Of a stretch of DNA of 45,443 nucleotides, positions 12,601-24,600 are shown piece after piece; the first letter of the stretch is position 1; the number at the start of each line of letters is the position of its first letter. This DNA comes from Elysia marginata (taxonomy: Eukaryota; Mollusca; Gastropoda; Plakobranchidae), in contig BMAT01011808.1 of the NCBI GenBank assembly GCA_019649035.1, forward strand, positions 1-45,443, given 5' to 3'. The notes below the pieces were generated by a model. That model saw only the letters and a program-made list of their open reading frames with translations, made no database searches and was not told the DNA's origin. The position numbers were made by a program, and so were the translations under genes.

Positions 12601-15600
12601 TATAATTTTAACCAATTTTCAGCCATCAAAATCTAAGAAAATGCATTTTCAAAGCATCAATGCCTTTCACTAGGAAAATTGCATCATCAAGCTCGTCACA
12701 GAAGTAAATAGGAAAATTTAATTTTTTTCCCGCTGACATTAATTTGCAGTGCAGACATCAGCCGATTCTTTTTACTCTTTAAAGGGTGAGGTCCGCACAT
12801 CAGATATTCGAGTATCAGAGAGAGTGTGCATGTCATCTATTACTTTGAGACGTCATGCTACAGTATGGAACGATCTTCTAGAAGAGGTCAGTATTTCAGT
12901 ATTTACATGAACACACTGAAAGAGGACCTTGGGGAGATTTCATACTCACTGCCGTTACCTAACCCTTTCAGTTGAGGAGCATAGAGTGGGTCCTGCCGCA
13001 GCTGAAAAGGTTCAGTTAGCTTTCTCTATTTATTGGTACTTAGACACGATGAACTGTTGGGTCTGGCATTCTTGAGCAGCCGGCAATCAAATTTTTTCTT
13101 CTAATTAATCTATTGAGTTAATTCCGTAGGTAAATGCAAAAGTTAGAATGTATTTCGTTACAGGACCTCAGCTAGATCTGGTTTCAGCCAACCTAGAGAT
13201 CTAGACATGACTAGATAAATAAAAGTTTTTGAGTCTTCAGATTGTTTTATAAATGCACGGTGTGATATAGATAAATCTTATAATAATGCAGATGAAACTA
13301 TAATTAAACTATGATTGTGACTTAGATCCAGATTTTGTTGAACAGCTAGTCCAATGAACCTAACCCAGACCCAATTTTCTAGGGCTAGGTATAGAGGCGA
13401 GCTCTTGTCTTAATGTAAGTAAAAATCGACTAATGAAGCAATTAAAAAATTCTGCTTTTATAATCACTGAAAACTTTGAAACTTGAATGTATAAAAATTG
13501 AGACAGTGATTTTTTTTAAAAGGATGCGAAAAACCTTGTTCAGATATGAAACCTCTGGCAGCGAGTGTGTTGACACAGGTTTCCATGTTTAAAGTGTGAA
13601 CTAAANNNNNNNNNNNNNNNNNNNNNNNNNNNNNNNNNNNNNNNNNNNNNNNNNNNNNNNNNNNNNNNNNNNNNNNGAACTATTGTGGATAAAAACAGTA
13701 CTATAAGAATTCAATGATTTACAATATAATGATTTTGTCTCTTTACATGCAACTGATCATGGTAGATAATCATCAGTGGGATTATGGAACAGAGGAGTGG
13801 TAGAGCCATTTGTCCATGCTCTTGTCCTTAGGGGAGGGAGGGTACAGTCATTTGTCCACACCTGTCCACAGGGAGGGGGGGTCTGAAAATGGGCAAAATC
13901 TGTCCACATGGTTTGTGAACGGCCCCTAAGAACATGCAGAAGTTGCATTTCATTAAGTATTATGCTGCTGATGGTTAAAACCTTTTTTATCCACAACCTT
14001 GTTTCGAATGAATGTATACACAGCAACTATAGGATGAAAGTTGTGAATGCAATACTTTAGTTAGAAGAATGGATTCAGAGTGTTTTGATTCCCCTTGTTC
14101 CGAGTACCCATTATGAAATGTGCAAAATCACATTGCACTACCTTGTTGTTTAAAATTAAATCATTTTTGAAAATGGTCCTTTTTGTAAGTAGAAGGATAA
14201 CTTGCATGGCCTTATCAACAGGCTTTTTATTCTAAGGTATGGAGAAAGCATCCATAGTTTTTGAATTTGCAAAAAAGAATAAGACAATGATTTTGTAAGT
14301 GAAAGGTTTTTAATAAACAATAGTTTCGTCAATAGTTTTGATTAACAAACATTTCATTCATGTTTGGTTTTTAATTTATATTGCGTTTTCTTACTTGACC
14401 CAATTACTCTATTGCAGATCGATCCTATCACAGTGAAAAATCTGGATAAGAATCTTTTTCTGAGTGATGAAATTCAAGAAGTTTATAAAGAAATCATGAA
14501 AACTGTCCCATCAACGCACCTTCAGCTGGACGATGTAAGTCATGGTGTTGAGATAGTAGAGTATTTACATTGGGGTTGTTGAAATGTCTGTTAGTGATAG
14601 CTAAGGCTGTTTACCAAGCATAGTCAGCTGAAGGCAGATTTTCTAATCTTAAAAGAAGAATCGAATCCTTGCTTTTGAGAGACCAGAGCAAAGACTTTAA
14701 AAAGCCTGGTAAGTGGTTTCAATTTCTTTTTTTATAACAGAAAGTTATAGTTTTTAGGAGATATTGCTGCATCCAAATTCAAATTCATCTTAATATCACA
14801 CATATAGTTTTTTTTAAAACTTCAAGAGAAGAGTGGAATCTGTTTTGTTATTATTTCTTGATCATTATGTGATCAAACATCTTACAAAGGAAACCAAAAC
14901 TGATTTTCATTGAGTTTTAAAAAAAAAGCACATGGTCTAAAAACTAAGATATTCTTCCATCAGACTTAAAACTTATTTCAATTTAAAAAGATAAACGTTT
15001 TGCATATAATTATTCTGTCTACATTGTTGAAAGAAAAAGTTTTAGTCTTCTTGAAGTTATATAAAAGGTTGGCATACTTGTTTTCTTTCCTACCATTTTT
15101 TTGTTTTACGACATTTGACAAATCCTGAGGTCAGCCTGATAAGATATTGCTCTAAAAGCAGAATCTGTGTAAGCTTATCATCCTGTGGGTTTGAACCTGG
15201 AACTTAGAAATACATGAACATTACAACAGATTTTTTTTCTTTTTTAAGAAGATCTGTAGATACTCAATGAGTTGGATATAAAAATAAAACTTTATTTCAG
15301 AAAAGCCTTTTTTAAAATAGATTTATTCTTGTTTGTCTTGGTATTCTAAGTCAAAAAAAGTCATAATTTTTTTTTACAAAAATTGGAAATCTTCATTCAA
15401 TTCAAAATTTATGCTCAGAGTATGAAAGCCATTTAATTTGAACATTGCAACATCTGACACATTTGCATAAGCTTTAAGACAAACAACCTTTACAATTATA
15501 TGTCATATGTACATCTGATAGCTCATCATTTTCTTTTCCATGCCTCATTAGATGAGTGATAAGGTAATACTTGCTTCAGTGGGGTTTTATTTTTTTGCCT

Positions 15601-18600
15601 ACTTTTTAGCTTTTTCTGAGTATAGATTCTAATCCAGTTTGCTCCAAATATACAGTTTTAGATAAAATAAGGAATATCATTCGCTGACCAAATTGACATG
15701 CTTTACTCACTTTTTAATTTCTAAAATATTTTTAACTTCATATTTTTTTCTGCTTTGCATGAATAGAGCTATTTTTGTCCACTGACTAGATTTCCAACAG
15801 AATAAGCTTTAAAGATATTTGATGTTATTGAAGGATTGAAAAAGTCACCTCAAAGAAATTTGTGCAGGATATTATTACCAAGACATTCTAAGTGCCAGAA
15901 AAAAGTTTTTGGTCTGTCTGCTTCATGTTTAAAAGTTTACATTCATTTCCAACCTTTTGTATCATCATCACCATCATCATTTCAACCGGTATAAACTATT
16001 ACCATCACTTCTTTCATCATTGTTAGCACTAGAACCTGTATTGGTATTGCTGTTGTCCAAGAACGTCATTATTCTTCATTATTAAATTCGAGATAATATT
16101 CTGTAATGGTAATATTTATAGCTTTAGCTTTTATCATTAGCTTTGTTGGCATGCTTTTATTTTCAATATTTTTAATATAATTTTTAATAATAAAAGTTCC
16201 TGCATTTTGCTTGATCAAATTTGTGGGTTCATTTTTACCATTTTTATTGCAACTACGGTAAACAAGTCAAATGTCTTATGTTTTACATTCTAAGGCATTG
16301 CTTTGATTGATAAAGCATTTTTATGAACTTTAAAATGTAGAACATTTCATGAAATTATCAGATTTTGTGGAAAATTATTAAAACTTTTGTTGAAAAGACA
16401 TTTTATTAAATAAGATTTTCTGACTTCTGACTAGTTTCCCAAGGTCGCAAGACATCTTTGTACATCGCTGAAGAGTTAGGCCAGTTTCATATGCTATTTT
16501 TGTGACCTTTTTTTTTCTTTAAGCTTGATATTGTTTTTCTTGTCACATAATCAAATTAACGTTTTTAAAAATCCAATTTTTTCATTTTATTTTATTTGCT
16601 TTTTTTGCATATTTTTAATATTTTATTTACAACTTCTGACGTTTTGATAAACTGCATTATATCCTTTGAATTTGAACTGTTTCTATTTTTAAGATATTTA
16701 TTTAAAATGAAGATTTTAAAGCCGCAAGACAATTTGAAATGATTAGTTGTCTTATATCTGTTTTGTACTTTCACTAAGCAGTGACATGAATTTGTCCAAA
16801 ATATTTCACTTTATAAAAATCATCATAGATCAAGCTATAAACTGGAGTTAAACGTTTTTTTAATTTTTTTTTAAGAGAATCATCAAAACCTTCTATCATG
16901 CATAAACAAATTTTGTATTGACAGTTAAGAGGCTTAGAGCTATTACTGTTTGTCCATTGCATAGGACCCACTTATTTTAGGAGCCCCAGACTCGGTAAAC
17001 ATTTCTGGTACAATGGCGTCTGCTACTCTAGCTGGGAAAGTTGCGAACAGAGTGATCAACCCTGCCTTCAGCAGAAATCCTGAACCACCTTGGGGAGAGA
17101 TTGACATGAAGCAGTGGGTCAGAACGTGAGTAGATATACACCTCAACTCTATTCAGGAAACTTTTGTCTGCTTTTTACCCCAAGAAAAAATTCGCAGGTG
17201 GTTTTATTAGTTTTCAGGTTTGAAATTGTTTGAGGTGATGCATGGTCAGTGAGTATGCGTTCTCCACAATTTACAGATTGAACTGTTTCTGCAGCAACCC
17301 ATTTTTCACGCTTGTACAGGTTGTCTGAACAGTTTTTGCATTTGTTCATTTTAGTCTGTATAAACACATTTTGTTTCAAAATATTCTCTTCCATTTTTTT
17401 TCTTGTTTCAGACCAGCGAATCCTCCCAAGAACTTTCTTGGTCAAGATATTTTTAATCCTGTGGTAAGTAACTGTAGTAAATAGTTTGCTGGGATTGTAT
17501 TTGCTCTTTTTTCTACTTTTGTATTTTGGGTTTGTTTTCTGTAAAAACACAAGATAAGCTTATTGATGATTTCACTGTAAAGTGCAATGTTTCATGGCAG
17601 TTTTGGCAATGAATTTTGTGGAGCTTTAAACTAAAAAGTTAGTGTATCAGTAGCGGCGATGATTTTAAAAAATGAACCTAGTATACTTCATTTCAAATAA
17701 AGCGGTTTTTTAATGATAGCTTTCTGAAAAAAAGTTTCATGTTTTTTTCCATAAATATGAAGGATTTTTTCAAAGAGTTCTTAGGCCTTTTAAGAGGAGA
17801 TTTACTCAAGTTTCTTTCACAGTTTTAAAAGTTTCTCTCACCTGAAGCAGGATATTCTGGCGTTTTGTGTAATTTTTTAAAAGATCTACAAGAAATCACT
17901 AACATCAATTCTCTCCCTCGCACAACAAGACTCCCAACATGAACAAGATCAATGATGCTCTTCATAACCCGAGTCAGATGAACAGAATGATGGGGGTCAC
18001 TGAAAGTATGCCCAGTTCCATGGCAGAGAAAATGAATCGAACCTATGCCTCCTGGCTACAGTGGTGGAAATCTACTGTCACTAGTGATGACTACATGAAG
18101 TATCTCTCAACTTTGGTAAATGGAATGAAATTTAAAACCAGTCTTTTATAATTTAATTTTTGTTTTCTCTGTTCACTTTACATAAGTAAAATGCATTTAT
18201 TTAAATTAATCATCAATGTTTATTATCAATGCTTCAAACATTTGAATAAAATTGCAGCATCATCTGCTTCAACTGCTTAATTACAAACTCTGCGAGAAAG
18301 TTGAAATGTCTCGTGCCCAGGGCGAATCAGTCGGAAGTCAGAAATTCTCTTTTGAGAAAACCTCAGTTCAAAGCCTATTTTTCTTCTTTTCCTCTGCATT
18401 TTAAACGAACTGTAAAAATAGTATCTTTCCTCAAAGTATTGGTAGTTTTCGAAATTTTTTGAAGTTTGTAAGCATTGTTCAAAATAGCAAAGCCTTGGAA
18501 AGTTAAAATTCCAACACCCAACTGATTCATCCTGGCTGTGAGACAAATCATCCCATTTGTAATGGGTGCATGAACTTACTAGGTACTTTGACCCAAGCCA

Positions 18601-21600
18601 TGAAAACCTCTAAAACTCTTGCAGGATTCAAATTTTCTTGGTTTTCCCTTACTTTCAAATTTGTCAGAAAACTTTTCATTGAGGGGATTAAACAGTTTGC
18701 TTTTAATATATTAATTGATTTTTTTAATATTCAAAGACTTTAACTCTTTCATCTTGTTTCATCTATTTTAAATTTAAGCAAAAAAGGAACGGTTTAAAAT
18801 ACATTGATATTTGATTTATGCTTTGAATTGATAAAGCAATATAAAATATAAACCAATACAAAAATGTCAAGCCTGTTTTCAAAATCAATTGCTAGAATAA
18901 TTGTGTGATGGTTAAAGATATGATTGTCTATTAACCTTTTCTCTACCTGCTGATGCATAACAACACAAAATAATTACCTTTTTTAATATAAAGTTAATAT
19001 ATTTAAATCCTGAAACTCAAGTTTTGTCTTTAGGAACTTTGTGTAAAAGTCATGGCCTATTTAAACTTTTAATTAAATGTAAATTCCAATTAAAAAACTG
19101 TTCTTGAAAGCATGCAAGGGTGGATTTGCTCAGTAACTTATACATACCCACTATCTTTAATAGAGTAAAAAACTACAAAGGTACCTGTTCAAGGGAGTTT
19201 GGGGCTGTTTTGCACACCCTGACCAACAAAACGAGAATATTTCATATTTACTAGTTCATTATTTCTTTGAGTCAGGGTATGCAAAGCTGCCTCATCTTAC
19301 TTATCTGGGTTGAACAACACCTGATATAGAGAGATAGAGAAATATATCCTGGGTCACTGAAATTTTCATTGTTTATACACTAACCATCATTTTTTTTTAC
19401 TCTTTTTATTAGGAAACTGACTACATGGGTGCAGTTTTTCATTTCTATGACTCAGAGGAAGACAGCGAGTCTGAAGATGAGGAAACTAACCTCAGACATA
19501 AGCGCTATTCCAGGGGAACTCATTCCAGCAACAAGGTCAAAATGTCATCTGAGCAAAGGTAGCTATGCATCATCACTATAGATATCTAACTTAAATTTGC
19601 TTGTAAGAGATACCATATGCATAGGAAGTGTTTTCACTAAGTTTCATAGACAGTATTTGTGAGAAAAACAGACAGTCCCATGCAAAAAAAGTTTCTGTGT
19701 GGATTATTTTTTTTTTTGGTCTGTATCAAGCTTTAACATTATTACTGCTTTTTCAAAAATTTGTTTCCTAGTTACCAAAAAAAAAGGAATAAAGACTATC
19801 AAATTATAAAACCAGATGCGTCCCAAACTCATTTCTTGTGAAAAAACAAACACAGGAAGTAAACAGACATAAAAGTTAAAAGAAATGATTAGGTATTCAT
19901 ATTTAATGGTCTCTTGACTGTTGATGTCCCCATATTTGTCTCTTTAGTTTTGTATATTTATTTATCAACATTTTAGTATATATATTATTATAATGATTTT
20001 TAAGGCATGTCAATATAAATGTATTATACTGTTCTTTTAGAAGTAAAATTTCCCCAGTCAAAATAGAAGAAGTCCAAATACAATTTAAATTTGATTTTTT
20101 AAGTAGTGTAAAAGGGCTCCCAGCAATTTAAACAAGAATGAAAATATACCGAAGTATGAAATCCTATTCTGTAGCAGTACTGTTAGACTTTTGGATGACA
20201 TTATGGTCTACTGAAAAAATTAGAGCAAAATGCCAAGTATAAGTCACAAAGTTCCACAATTTCAGTTTAAACAATTTCATATAGCATTATGTTGATTTAG
20301 TTTAAAAGGCCAAAAGACTTTAAAATGTATCCACTTTAAGTTTTTTCTCTCAACTCTAATTTGAGAACAATAAATTTTATATTATGGTATGTACCTTATA
20401 ATTCCAGATATGTTTATTATAAGTTTGGTATGTCAAATAAGCTTAAAGTACAAAATGATGTTTCAGGGAAAAAATACGCAAGATGGCCGAGTTGCGCACC
20501 ATCAAAACAGAGTATAAGGAAGGCTTCTGGAATGCAAACTCCGTCTTGATGGGAGGCTTAGGGAAAGACCCGGAGCTGGCAGGTGACCATTTTTTTTCTC
20601 TTCCTTTATTAGCTATTCACTGCAATAGGAAGTTGATCATTAGCGAAAAATAATGTTAGGAAGTTGATCATTAGCCAAAACATAATGTTAGGAAGTTGAT
20701 AATTAGCCAAAACATAATGTTAGGAAGTTGATCAATAGTCAAAATATTGTCGCCTCAGAACTGCTTGATTCCATCTCTAATTTTGCTAAAATAAGCAATA
20801 ACATGCCCAATGCTAAAGTCCTACTGTATTTTTACAGCTGACAAAAGAAGTAAGCAAAATTTAGCCTCTTTGTAAAGATATAAGGATTTTGCAAAGCAGT
20901 TTTTATAGGTGGATTGAGGTAGATTCAAATGTTCAAACGTAATTTTCTCAAAATTAGGAAATCTTTAGATGGAATAAAGCAGTTCTGAGGTGACGAAAAA
21001 GCCAGCAAGCAGGGCATAGTGCCTGGACTATCATAGCTTAACTCATTAACTCATACTTTGATTGTTTTGTTTGCCAGTTGCACTGTATTTGTTAAAGCCA
21101 GCAACTTGCTGCATTATGTATATTTCTGTCCCCTCAAAAATTATGGTACTTTCTTTTTATTTTGTTCAGGCATGTACTTGTTTGATCAGATATGATATAC
21201 CATTGCTGTGCTTTAAAAAGCTGAATTGCTCAACTAATGCATTACTTAAGGTCACCAAAAACTCAGGAAGATATAGCCTTTGCTGACAGTTTGTAATGCT
21301 GTGTGTTTAAGATGAAACATCAGATGAGAGGAGTGTTGGAGAAAGAACTAACAGATCTATGGAGTCATCAAGACCAGCAGTAAACATCCAGGAGCGAGCA
21401 AACCTACTGAAACCTCTGCCAGAGAAAAGGTAAGTTTATGTGTTATGCCTGCAAATTATCCTACTAGAACTAAAGTGGTTTTATTAATTTGGCAAAACTT
21501 CTAGACTGAAAATAACTAATGGTTTTAAAGGAAAGGTGGGGTCAAGAGTCTGAAACTATAAAAGTATTTTGAAGTTATTAGTGTTTAAAAAATCTAATTA

Positions 21601-24600
21601 ATTTGATTTAGATGATTTTTTCTCTTGATTATTTTAGATATACATTGAACTTTGTTTAGTTGACTCCTGGAAACATAATGAATAGCCTGGACTTGCGCAA
21701 AAAATCAAGTTATAGTTGTCTCAGAAAATCATACAAAATAAATATTTTTGGTAACAACTGTTCAAATGCAATGCTTGCTACAGAGACCTGATATCTCGCA
21801 TGTCAAAGGCCACCACTCAGGCATCAGAGCTGGCAGCTTCACAAGCGGCTGAGGTGAGTTTATTTTTTACTTATTGATAAAATCTTTTAAAGTGTGAACA
21901 AAATAATAGGAATGGGCGTTTGTATCTGTCATGAGGGTTAAACAAATTTTGCGGGAAACGGGATTATTACAGGAAAGCCACCAGCAGCAAATCTTTCTGT
22001 ATTTTAAGTCTGGATATGAGTATCTTGTAAAGTAGGTGTGTCCAGTTTGGATATTTTGAACCTCACAGGAAAAAATTGTTACCAGTTCAAATTATACAAA
22101 ATTTTGACTCTCCAGCAAGCAGCAGAGGAGGCAGCTAAGAAAGTTCCGCCACCGCAGGAACGCCTGGAACAGGTGTGGCAACAGTTACAGATGCCGGACA
22201 ACCTGCGACTAGACATGGCCATCAAGTACAGCTGCAACACCTACTTCAACAAACTCACTGAGGTACATACAGTTGCCTATAGTCCCTGCTGCCTTCCTTT
22301 CTTTTGTGCTCTTCTAGTTCTAGTTCCATAATATCGTCACGCTCCTTTGTAAAATGTCTCACTCATTTTTACGGCTTTTGTATTATGTAAAGTTTTAATT
22401 AGTGTGTAAAATGCCTAAGTATTTTGAGTTGGGCTTCTTTAATCTAATTCCTCCATTTCATTAAAAAAACCCATTTATAATCCTTGGCGAAATCAAGGTA
22501 TGTATGACAGGTTCTCGGAAACTTTATTAACTTAAAACCACCCTCAGATGAGTTCGGTTTTTAAAAAACTAACATGACTTTATGATGTGGACATATTTTA
22601 TGAAACAGTGTAAATAATTTGATAGCAGTTTAACTAATTTTAAAAAAATTAACAGGATGTTTCAGCTATACCTTTTTCAAAATGTCTTTAGAGGCCATTG
22701 TGGGTTGAACTATAGTATGTCTGTAAGCCTTAAACTAGAGAAGAAAGACACGAAGAATCCAATGCAGTTTAAAAGCAAGATTGATAGTCAGGAGCAAGAA
22801 AAAAAGGGCAATAAGTTAGGTTTGACATCTCTGTGTTGCCCTGTACTAAACTGACTGTACCAGTCAAATTACAGAGGATGACACAAAGATAAAAATGGGT
22901 CAGGTGTGGCGTTGATAGAAAGAGAGAGAGAAACAGACAGACAGACAGACATAGATTGCATACAAATGTCAAGCATTGTGTGTAGATATGTGGATACTCA
23001 AACTAATAATAGGCCTATGTATAGTGAGTTAACTGGTTGCATTGAAAACCTTGGTTTTACTATTTATGGGAATGCATTGTGCTCGTCAAGCTGTGTTGTG
23101 GCATCAAGCCTGTTGAAATATTGGAGAAAGTCAGTGTAAAAGAAAACATTAAGTAAGGCATTGAAAGAATGTCAATAGCCTATAAAATATAGGTAAAAAT
23201 GACAATGAAGCAGCTGTGTGTATTCCATTGCAAGTTCATTGAATGTCTTCTCAATTTTCAGCCTCCTTCTTTTCCTTTTTCAACAACCTAAATTTGACTA
23301 AAGGCATTTGGGAAAGATTATGTCGGGTTTTAACTAAATAGTTCTAATGCGCTATTAATACATAACAGTGAAGAGATTCTTCAATATTTCAATCTTGCAC
23401 TATGTTTTCTATCTACTTTAAGATTCCCCAGGAACCTTAAGGGAATGTAAGATTAATCAGTGAACTCCAAGTATGGCTTTTAAATAGATCTATATATGAA
23501 TTTTTATTAATCTGCTAAATCGGTTTCTTAAAGAAGTGTATTTTCGGTGCCACTACAGGCTATTGAAAGATGGGAGTTGGTTGCTGATTCTATCCTACAA
23601 CGAGAGGCTCTCCTCACTAAGTTGGAGAGTTTTGAAAGGCATGCCTCAGATCCCAATAGATTTTTCAACAAAGGTTTGTTTGTTTGTGTTCCTATGGTTT
23701 TTTGTTGACTTATTGCATTTTAGCTCAATACAAATTGTCTTTCCTCATAAAAGATTGTCCCAATCAACTTGCTCAATTTATCAGCTGGAAAGCTCTGAGT
23801 TAAATCTTATTCAGCTTTGTTTTGTTAGATCTGAGTTTTGTTTTGGCATCAACCAAGTTCTCTTTACTGCCTGAGAGATGGAATTTTAGGTCCCTTTTTG
23901 CAAAAAATTTAAACAATATATACTTACATTAAATACAAAGAGTTTATATGCAAACATGAATTCTTTATTTGCAGTTGTAAGATAAATATAGTGAAAGTGT
24001 TAAATGAAAATTAATGACACCACTTACATTTGGATGCAAAAAGGTGAAGAGGAGAAAATTTTCTTTGTAAATCTTTTACATTTTTTAATGTTTCCTCCTT
24101 TGTGGATGTAAATGAAGTCTTTTATTTTGGAAAAACTTGAGTCACATAGACTTGCCAATGATACAGACTAAATCAGTATAATACAGATCTTTTGCCAAAA
24201 CATCACACTATGCAGATTTTCTGATTTTTATTAAAATATATACGGTTTTTGTAACTCTGGACAACTACCATCAAATAGTCTTAATATCAGTGAAATAATT
24301 TCCCAATTTTTGTTCATTTTTATCAAGTCAATGACCTGAATAATGTTATTAGTACATGTGCCATCAGTATTGTACAGTACTGTTTTGTACAGAGCATGGT
24401 AGTACATACAGTACTATTTGGTTTCACTTCCTTTTTTGTAAACAATTTAAATCAAAGTGGCTGACCTTAAATTTGTTATGCTCGTGCTTAAGTCAACAAG
24501 TGCTACAATTTATAAGTATTGGTCCATGGTCAAACAGGTTTTCCAACCCTGAACACTGATTTTTTTATCTTTATCATACTGATTTTACATTTTAGGGAGA

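Noticed and set aside
13757-14026. Minus-strand 89-codon frame with GTCCAC-containing G-rich sequence
   Set aside because: Arises from imperfect repeats (CATTTGTCCA, GGGGAGGGAGGG) in an intron next to a gap; no start context or homology.
14624-14709. Possible exon with good acceptor and GTAAGT donor in intron 19
   Set aside because: It is open in frame but leaves phase 1, while exon 20 requires phase 0, and mammalian CCDC87 aligns directly across the exon 19-20 junction (LQLDD then DPLILG). No bridging exon was found.
17149-17550. 133-codon minus-strand frame across CCDC87 exon 21
   Set aside because: Lys/Asn-rich product expected from A+T-rich sequence, antisense to a real exon.
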